Below, in pieces: positions 8,193-12,654 of a stretch of 12,654 nucleotides of DNA. The stretch is taken from assembly GCA_964489215.1 (NCBI GenBank), contig CAZAYB010000074.1, positions 1 to 12,654 on the forward strand, in the 5' to 3' direction. The stretch's first letter is position 1, and each line of letters opens with the position of its first letter. A model generated the notes under the pieces. It was not told where the DNA came from and did not search any database. It was given only the letters and a program-made list of their open reading frames with translations. The translations under genes were made by a program, and so were the position numbers. The stretch is from CAZAYB01 sp964489215. GTDB taxonomy: Bacteria; Planctomycetota; Phycisphaerae; Sedimentisphaerales; Anaerohalosphaeraceae.

Positions 8193-9440
8193 TCAACCTG
8201 AGATGATGCTTTCGATATCAAACATGTAGAGCTGTCTTCCTAAGCCTTCGTGAACTGAGTCGACGATAATTTTTTTTCCATCCTGTGAAACTCTGGGGTG
8301 CAGGTCGCATCTCCATTCGCCTTTGTACTTAGATGGTGTGTGGAAATGTCCAAGCGGGTGAATTTTTCCAGATGACAAGTTGAGCAGGAAAGGATTTTGA
8401 TATCCTTCTTGGTCGACATAGGTATCTCCTATCATCCATTTTTTATCCGGGAGGAAGCTGAGGTGGCCGTTTGTTGCTTCGAGGATTACCTCTTCTTCGA
8501 AAGATTCATCATCTTTATAAAGTCTGTAGGCTCCCTGTCTCCAGAGGGCAATCTGATCATTGCCGAACCATGCGTAATGGGAAACACCTTCCTGGTTAGT
8601 TACCAGTCGGATGTCCTCGCCGTCAGGGTCAGCGGTGAACATTCTTGTTCTAAAGTCCGGGAATCTGTCTGAAATGCTCCTCCATCTGTTCAGGAACAAG
8701 AACCTGGAGCCGTCAGGGCTCCATGTTGGGCAGTTAAAGTAATGTTTGTCATCATCCGGGTGTCTGTCAGGGTAAGGAAGGCCGGCAATCTTCTGACAGT
8801 TTATGAGGGGTTTTTTGCGTCCTGTATCAAGGTCGATGATGTGAACTGAGGATTCCTGCGGGGTTAGCTTATCATGGTTTGGGTCGTTCAGTCCTGAGTA
8901 GCTGTAGCCTGGTCTCATGAACTGCAGTCTGTGGAAGTCAATTCCCAGAGCGATCTTACCATTTGGGTGAACGTGATAAACGGGGTAGTCAATTGTAACT
9001 TTATCGCCGGTAGATACGTTTAGTATTCTTGTGACGAGTTTGTCTTTTTCTCTGTCGTTCCAGATTACCTGTTCTCTGTGGCTGGGCCTCCACTGGAGCA
9101 TACAGCCCTGCTGCCAGCACCATGCGTTTGAGGTTCCAAGAGGAATCCATTTGTTATTGTCGTGTGTATCTACCATTCCGAGTCTTATCGAATCGCTCGG
9201 CTTTGGTGAGCGGTGCTCGAAATCGACTTCCATCGAGAGAGCAAATCTCATCGAATTGTCGAGCTGAAGTTTGTCATAATAACTGAACCAGTGAAAGAAT
9301 GGAGGTTCGGTTAATCTTTTGACCTCCGGTAACGGCGCACTGGCGTCATACAATGCCTTTTCGAATTCGGGACATTTTACCCACAGCTGATCGATGGGCA
9401 CTTCCCTGCTGAGGTCCTTTGTTGATTGTGTGGTTTTCAT
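8193..9440 (-). CDS. Oligogalacturonate-lyase-like / TolB-like beta-propeller protein
   Basis: This 415-residue protein has no signal peptide, so it is probably cytoplasmic. It is built of repeated blade motifs: T-W-S-P-D-G-S-R-F-L-F-L (239-250), G-H-L-S-F-L-P-D-K-K-W-M-I-G-D-T-Y (325-341) and H-P-R-V-S-Q-D-G-K-K-I-I-V-D-S-V-H-E-G (381-399). These are typical of the propeller family often labelled oligogalacturonate lyase (PL22-like), common in planctomycetes and relatives. S-N-A-W-C-W-Q-Q-G-C (104-113) and R-C-D-L-H-P-R (377-383) look like conserved pocket segments. PL22 enzymes cleave di- and oligo-galacturonate; I cannot confirm that here because the metal site is not clearly intact. The ATG at 9440 has GAGGA 7 bases upstream. 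An in-frame ATG seven codons earlier, at 9461, overlaps the dctM stop as ATGA but has no ribosome site. Its place next to the TRAP genes suggests it handles the imported sugar. Confidence 0.75.
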   Translation of the reverse strand: MKTTQSTKDLSREVPIDQLWVKCPEFEKALYDASAPLPEVKRLTEPPFFHWFSYYDKLQLDNSMRFALSMEVDFEHRSPKPSDSIRLGMVDTHDNNKWIPLGTSNAWCWQQGCMLQWRPSHREQVIWNDREKDKLVTRILNVSTGDKVTIDYPVYHVHPNGKIALGIDFHRLQFMRPGYSYSGLNDPNHDKLTPQESSVHIIDLDTGRKKPLINCQKIAGLPYPDRHPDDDKHYFNCPTWSPDGSRFLFLNRWRSISDRFPDFRTRMFTADPDGEDIRLVTNQEGVSHYAWFGNDQIALWRQGAYRLYKDDESFEEEVILEATNGHLSFLPDKKWMIGDTYVDQEGYQNPFLLNLSSGKIHPLGHFHTPSKYKGEWRCDLHPRVSQDGKKIIVDSVHEGLGRQLYMFDIESIISG

Positions 9441-9447
9441 GCTTAAA

Positions 9448-9452
9448 TCCTC
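9448..9452 (-). promoter_or_regulatory. Shine-Dalgarno site favouring the ATG at 9440
   Basis: GAGGA on the minus strand lies 7 bases before the ATG at 9440 and downstream of the dctM stop. The alternative ATG at 9461 is preceded by T-C-C-C-G-T-T-A-A, with no purine-rich site, though its ATGA overlap with dctM could allow coupled initiation. The difference is only seven residues. Confidence 0.55.
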
Positions 9453-9457
9453 AATAG

Positions 9458-10741
9458 TCATTTAACGGGAATAAATAAGTTCGGCAGAAACAGGCTGACG
9501 GCTGGAATGTATGTAACCAACAACAAGACAATTATCATCGCTGCCAGATAGGGTAATGCACCTTTTGAAGTTTTTGTAAGATCGGTTTTGGCTATAGCCC
9601 CGGCGACGAAAAGGTTTGCACCGACAGGCGGTGTTGCCATTCCAACGGCCAGGTTGAAACAAATTATTACTGCCATGTGATATGGGTCAATACCCAGTTT
9701 GTCGGCGATTGGCATTAGTATAGGAGCCAGTATTATAATGGCAGAAATGTTTTCAAGAAAAGTACCGACAAAAAGAAGCAGGATATTTATTATGAGCAAA
9801 ATAAGGTATTTGTTCTGGACGGTTGCCAGTAATGTTGAAGCTATCTTCTGAGGGATCTGTTCGCTGGCAAGCACCCATGCGAACAAAGAAGCGCTGGCGA
9901 CGAGAAAGGTAGCGATAGAAGTCAGGACCGCAACGTCCATAAGCATATCGGGTACATTTCTGATTTTGATTTTTCTTTGAATTAACGCCACGATTGAGAC
10001 GTATACAACAGCGATTATCGCAGCTTCAGTAGGAGTGAAATATCCGCCGAATATTCCGCCTAAAATAATTACGGGCATACCAAGGGGCAGCATTGCCCTT
10101 TTGAAAGTAAGAAACACCCTTTTTATCTCAAATTTTTTCTCAACGGGGTACTTGTTTTTTATTGCAGATAAATAAGCAGTTGTAATTATAGCTAAACCGA
10201 CAAGTATTCCCGGCATGACTCCTCCAAGGAAAAGCCTTGCAACGGACATTGAAGCAACAGCACCGAAAACGATCATTGGAATGCTGGGGGGTATTATCAC
10301 GCCAATTGCACCAGCGGTTGCCTGTATTGCAGCAGACTCGTTCGCTTTGTATCCTCTGTTTATCATTGCGGGTATGAGTATAGAACCTATTGCGGCTGTT
10401 GCTGCGACTCCGGCACCTGAGATGCTTGCGAAAATCATAGCACTTACCACGCAGACCATTGCCAGTCCACCCCTGATGTGTCCTACAAGTGAGTTTGCGA
10501 AATCAAGAATTCTTTCACACATACCAGTTTCACTCATCAAAGATCCAGCGAGTATAAAAAAAGGAACCGCAAGGATAGGAAATTTATCCAGAGAAGTAAA
10601 CAAAGTCTGGGGCAGCAGAGTTACAGGTACCTCAATCAGAAAACAAGTTGCAATTGAAGCGGTTCCCAGCGCAAGTGCTACCGGCATATTGCATAAGAGC
10701 AGCAGGATAAACAGACCAAATAACGCTACGGATGGGTTCAT
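9458..10741 (-). CDS. dctM: TRAP transporter large permease subunit DctM
   Basis: This is a 427-residue, highly hydrophobic inner-membrane protein of normal length for DctM, the ion-coupled translocation subunit of tripartite ATP-independent periplasmic transporters. Conserved family segments seen: P-F-F-I-L-A-G-S-L-M (60-69), S-G-A-G-V-A-A-T-A-A-I-G (108-119), I-P-A-M-I-N-R-G-Y (123-131), G-A-I-G-V-I-I-P-P-S-I-P-M (144-156), F-T-P-T-E-A-A (235-241) and V-G-M-A-T-P-P-V-G-A-N (366-376). The hydrophobic pattern fits about a dozen membrane spans. GGAGGA lies 6 bases before the ATG, and the ATG overlaps the dctQ stop as ATGA, so the two are translationally coupled. It should pair with DctQ and receive ligand from DctP. 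Sodium coupling is the family norm; it is not proven here. Confidence 0.97.
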   Translation of the reverse strand: MNPSVALFGLFILLLLCNMPVALALGTASIATCFLIEVPVTLLPQTLFTSLDKFPILAVPFFILAGSLMSETGMCERILDFANSLVGHIRGGLAMVCVVSAMIFASISGAGVAATAAIGSILIPAMINRGYKANESAAIQATAGAIGVIIPPSIPMIVFGAVASMSVARLFLGGVMPGILVGLAIITTAYLSAIKNKYPVEKKFEIKRVFLTFKRAMLPLGMPVIILGGIFGGYFTPTEAAIIAVVYVSIVALIQRKIKIRNVPDMLMDVAVLTSIATFLVASASLFAWVLASEQIPQKIASTLLATVQNKYLILLIINILLLFVGTFLENISAIIILAPILMPIADKLGIDPYHMAVIICFNLAVGMATPPVGANLFVAGAIAKTDLTKTSKGALPYLAAMIIVLLLVTYIPAVSLFLPNLFIPVK

Positions 10742-11238
10742 TTGGTTTCCTCCGCGGTTTCTACCGGAAGCGTTGTCAACCAGAAATAGAGCATGAACAT
10801 TGAGCCGACCGGTACAGAAAGATAAGGAAATGTCATTGGTATTCTCATTGCAGGTGACTTCTGGTACCAGTTGTCAAAAGCAAGGCCGAACCCTTTCCAG
10901 ATGGCTATGATAAAGAAAGCAGCGCCAATGAGTACGACGATAAATCGAATTATTTTTTTTACAGCTGGGGGAGCGAAATTTACTACGAAGTCAACGCCGA
11001 AGTGAGCGTTTCGGTATATTGCGACGGCGGCTCCGAGCCAGGCAGACCATACAAAGAGATACCGTGCGAGTTCTTCGGACCACGGTATTGCTCCGTCGAG
11101 AACTTTCCTGTAAAGAACCTGTGCAAAAACGGATATTGACATGACAATTATCAATAAGCACAATACCCATTTAATGATGCTCACAAACAAAGGGGCGGGG
11201 ATTGTGAGACAGCTGATTATTTTGCGGTGAATTTTCAT
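10738..11238 (-). CDS. dctQ: TRAP transporter small permease subunit DctQ
   Basis: This is a 166-residue inner-membrane protein with four hydrophobic spans at about 20-40, 57-76, 97-117 and 134-157, the standard DctQ topology. The signature W-S-E-E-L-A-R-Y-L-F-V-W (53-64) followed by R-N-A-H-F-G-V-D (76-83) is diagnostic. It forms the scaffold that complexes with DctM. It begins 48 bases after the dctP stop and overlaps dctM by four bases. The ATG at 11238 has no convincing ribosome site: an AAAGGA lies about 20 bases upstream, too far for normal use, and there is an in-frame TGA two codons before the ATG. Lower DctQ than DctP synthesis would fit the usual excess of receptor over permease. 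Confidence 0.95.
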   Translation of the reverse strand: MKIHRKIISCLTIPAPLFVSIIKWVLCLLIIVMSISVFAQVLYRKVLDGAIPWSEELARYLFVWSAWLGAAVAIYRNAHFGVDFVVNFAPPAVKKIIRFIVVLIGAAFFIIAIWKGFGLAFDNWYQKSPAMRIPMTFPYLSVPVGSMFMLYFWLTTLPVETAEETK

Positions 11239-11286
11239 AGGTCAGTAAGCTTTTAATATCCTTTAGTTTTTGTTCCGATTATTTTT

Positions 11287-12288
11287 TTAGGGCATGCTGT
11301 TTTCTTTAAGAACTTCGTCCAGAATATCTTTTCCTATCTGGTCTTCGTATTTTTTGTAAACATCAGCAACGGCAGCTCTGAATGGTTTGGTGTCAACATC
11401 GTTTATTTTAATTCCCTTTGCCTTTAATTTTTCAATAGCCTGCTCATTCATTTGCCGGGCGATATCTCTTTCATAATCTCTGGCGTCAAGTGCGGCCTGG
11501 TCAACTACGGCTTTGAGGTCTGGGGGGAGCGACTGATAAAATTTTTCGCTAATGGTCAGTGCCAATGCAGTGTATGAATGTTTTGTTCTGGAATAATAAT
11601 TGCAGACCTCATAAAACCTCTGACTCCAGAAAGCATCGGCGTCATTTTCAGCGGCATCTACTACACCCTGAGCAAGAGCCATGTAAAGCTCTCCAAAACT
11701 CATAGGTGTTGGTATTGCTCCGAGCTGATTGAAGGTATCAATATGTACAGGTGTTTCCATGACTCTGATTTTCATACCTTCAAGGTCCTTAACGGTTTTT
11801 ACAGGTTTTTCGTCATTAAATACATTTCTGAACCCGCTGACCCAGTATGAAAGCAGTCTTATTTTTGCTTTTTTTGGCAGGTCCTGAGCTATTTTTTTGC
11901 CAACCGGGCCATCAAGCACCTTTTCTGCCTGGTTGTGAGTATCAAAGATAAAGGGCAAATCGCTTAGCATAAGTTTTGGTTCAAAAGCGCTTAGCGGAGC
12001 TACGGCAGTTACTACTATGTGCACAGTTCCCATCTGCATACCTTCTATTAGTGACCTTGAGTCACCCAGCTCTCCGCCGGAGTATATGGTCGCTTTGATT
12101 TTTCCTTTTGATCTTTCCTCAATTATCTTTTTGAAATATTCAAGTCCTTTGTGGCAGTGTGTGTTTTTTGTCAGTCCGTGTGCAATTTTTACTTTATACA
12201 CTTTGTCCTCATTTGCTGAAGGGGACTTTGAGCATGAGCAGATAAAGGAGACGGCAATTGTAAGACCAATCAAAACAAGCTTCTTCAT
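11287..12288 (-). CDS. dctP: TRAP transporter solute-binding lipoprotein DctP
   Basis: This 333-residue protein is the extracytoplasmic receptor of the TRAP system. The N-terminus has two lysines, a hydrophobic core and a lipobox I-C-S-C, with Cys19 as the probable lipidated residue, so it is membrane-tethered rather than freely periplasmic. DctP family features: K-V-K-I-A-H-G-L (32-39), Y-S-G-G-E-L-G-D-S-R (69-78), L-P-F-I-F-D (111-116), S-G-F-R-N-V-F (151-157), the central G-M-K-I-R-V-M-E-T-P (171-180) and G-V-V-D-A-A-E-N (208-215). Arg175 lies where the family's carboxylate-binding arginine is found, which suggests an acidic ligand. It is first in the operon, has AAAGGA 7 bases before the ATG, and follows a 217-base gap that probably contains the promoter. 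The ligand is unknown; a uronate or other sugar acid is plausible from the neighbours. Confidence 0.95.
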   Translation of the reverse strand: MKKLVLIGLTIAVSFICSCSKSPSANEDKVYKVKIAHGLTKNTHCHKGLEYFKKIIEERSKGKIKATIYSGGELGDSRSLIEGMQMGTVHIVVTAVAPLSAFEPKLMLSDLPFIFDTHNQAEKVLDGPVGKKIAQDLPKKAKIRLLSYWVSGFRNVFNDEKPVKTVKDLEGMKIRVMETPVHIDTFNQLGAIPTPMSFGELYMALAQGVVDAAENDADAFWSQRFYEVCNYYSRTKHSYTALALTISEKFYQSLPPDLKAVVDQAALDARDYERDIARQMNEQAIEKLKAKGIKINDVDTKPFRAAVADVYKKYEDQIGKDILDEVLKENSMP

Positions 12289-12409
12289 TATTCAATCCTT
12301 TGGTTTTAAGTGAAAGTTTCTGTTGAGCCGACCAGAGGTCACCGGTAATATTCCATTAACTTCAAGTATAAGAACAGTTTAGGCTACAATCCTACCAAGA
12401 GACATTATT

Positions 12410-12438
12410 AGTATAGATATGGATGGGGCATGATACAA
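12410..12438 (-). promoter_or_regulatory. Candidate sigma-70-type promoter for the TRAP operon
   Basis: On the minus strand, TTGTAT (12433-12438) and TATACT (12410-12415) are separated by exactly 17 bases. The -10 matches consensus at five of six positions; the -35 is weak. It lies about 120 bases before the dctP ATG in the only sizeable gap of the window. Between it and the gene a short dyad GACC-N3-GGTC (12330-12340) could be an operator half-site pair, but the arms are only four bases. No riboswitch-like fold or strong terminator was recognised in this gap. Confidence 0.3.
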
Positions 12439-12505
12439 GGTGATTTTGCGTCTATTTATTCCCATATCGCGTCAGATCAGGTTATTTTAAACCCATTATT
12501 TTGTT

Positions 12506-12654
12506 TTATGTGTTCCTGGTGCCCAGGGATCCGTATTCATTTGCAGCTTCAAACATTGCGATAATGTTTTCGGGAGGTACATTTGCCATAATGTTATGTA
12601 CCTGCTGGAAGACAAAGCCACCGCCTGGAGACATTATTTCGATCTGTACTTTAA
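12506..12654 (-). CDS. Uroporphyrinogen decarboxylase (URO-D) family protein, C-terminal fragment
   Basis: Only the last 48 residues are in the window; the gene continues past the right edge. The segment I-M-S-P-G-G-G-F-V-F-Q-Q-V-H-N-I (6-21), then V-P-P-E-N-I-I-A-M-F-E-A-A (25-37), is the closing strand-helix pattern of URO-D superfamily proteins (pattern G-G-G-F-V-F-x-x-x-H-N-I, then V-P-x-E-N-I). Members include true HemE and corrinoid methyltransferases such as MtaA and CmuA. The many paralogues in planctomycetes and lentisphaeres are usually of the methyltransferase-like type, so haem synthesis is not assumed. It ends with TAA, 217 bases before dctP, on the same strand. A weak GGTT-N6-AACC hairpin follows without a T-run, so co-transcription with the TRAP operon is possible but unproven. 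Confidence 0.8.
   Translation of the reverse strand, partial: KVQIEIMSPGGGFVFQQVHNIMANVPPENIIAMFEAANEYGSLGTRNT

Noticed and set aside
8186..8200. AGGTT-G-AACCT palindrome at the end of the propeller gene
   Set aside because: A one-base loop cannot form a hairpin, there is no T-run, and it includes the stop codon; probably chance.
10215..10796. A 193-codon plus-strand open frame
   Set aside because: It is antisense to dctM and the end of dctQ, both strongly recognised; its alanine/isoleucine-rich content mirrors the membrane-protein codons on the other strand.
12481..12505. Terminator after the URO-D gene
   Set aside because: Only a GGTT-N6-AACC stem with no following T-run is present; too weak to call.
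1..12654. Genome-wide reassignment of TGA to a sense codon
   Set aside because: No internal TGA occurs in the other genes, Trp is encoded by TGG, and dctQ, dctM, the propeller gene and the GH65 gene all end in TGA with correct family lengths.

Overview
The window reads as one catabolic operon transcribed entirely on the minus strand, from about 12.3 kb down to base 1 and off the left edge. Upstream of it lies the 3' end of an unrelated-looking gene, also on the minus strand. I see no RNA genes, insertion sequences, CRISPR arrays or long repeats. No gap between genes exceeds about 220 bases. The mixture of a TRAP transporter, large poorly classified glycosidases, a TolB-like/oligogalacturonate-lyase-like propeller and a uroporphyrinogen-decarboxylase-like protein, at moderate GC, suggests an anaerobic polysaccharide degrader of the Planctomycetota (Phycisphaerae type) or Lentisphaerota. 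This is an impression from gene content, not a proven assignment.

In transcription order (right to left) the layout is as follows. The tail of a URO-D family gene (12506-12654) is followed by a 217-base gap that probably holds the operon promoter. Next comes a complete TRAP transporter: lipoprotein solute receptor DctP (11287-12288), small membrane subunit DctQ (10738-11238) and large membrane subunit DctM (9458-10741). After these are a cytoplasmic beta-propeller related to oligogalacturonate lyases (8193-9440), a secreted 845-residue GH42-like TIM-barrel protein (5607-8144) and a cytoplasmic GH65 disaccharide phosphorylase (3275-5593). Last is a very large lipoprotein with a ThuA/GATase-like domain, a TIM-barrel-like domain and beta-rich domains (3239 to beyond base 1). 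Spacing is tight throughout, with ATGA overlaps or short gaps, and most starts have a clear Shine-Dalgarno sequence.

Inferred logic: the two exported glycosidase-like proteins would trim an external glycan. The TRAP system would carry a small, probably acidic product across the inner membrane using the ion gradient. The propeller and the GH65 phosphorylase would then act on it in the cytoplasm, with GH65 saving energy by releasing a sugar 1-phosphate. It looks like a TRAP-served glycan locus with no SusCD pair visible in this window.

The most notable single observation is in the large lipoprotein gene. Its reading frame is interrupted by one in-frame TGA at 2031-2033, yet the same frame then runs without another stop for 676 codons to the window edge. 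The protein on the two sides makes sense as one polypeptide, since the TGA falls between the first helix and the next strand of the putative barrel. This is either a recent nonsense mutation, a sequence error or a read-through stop. Genome-wide recoding of TGA is unlikely because the other genes have no internal TGA and several end in it.
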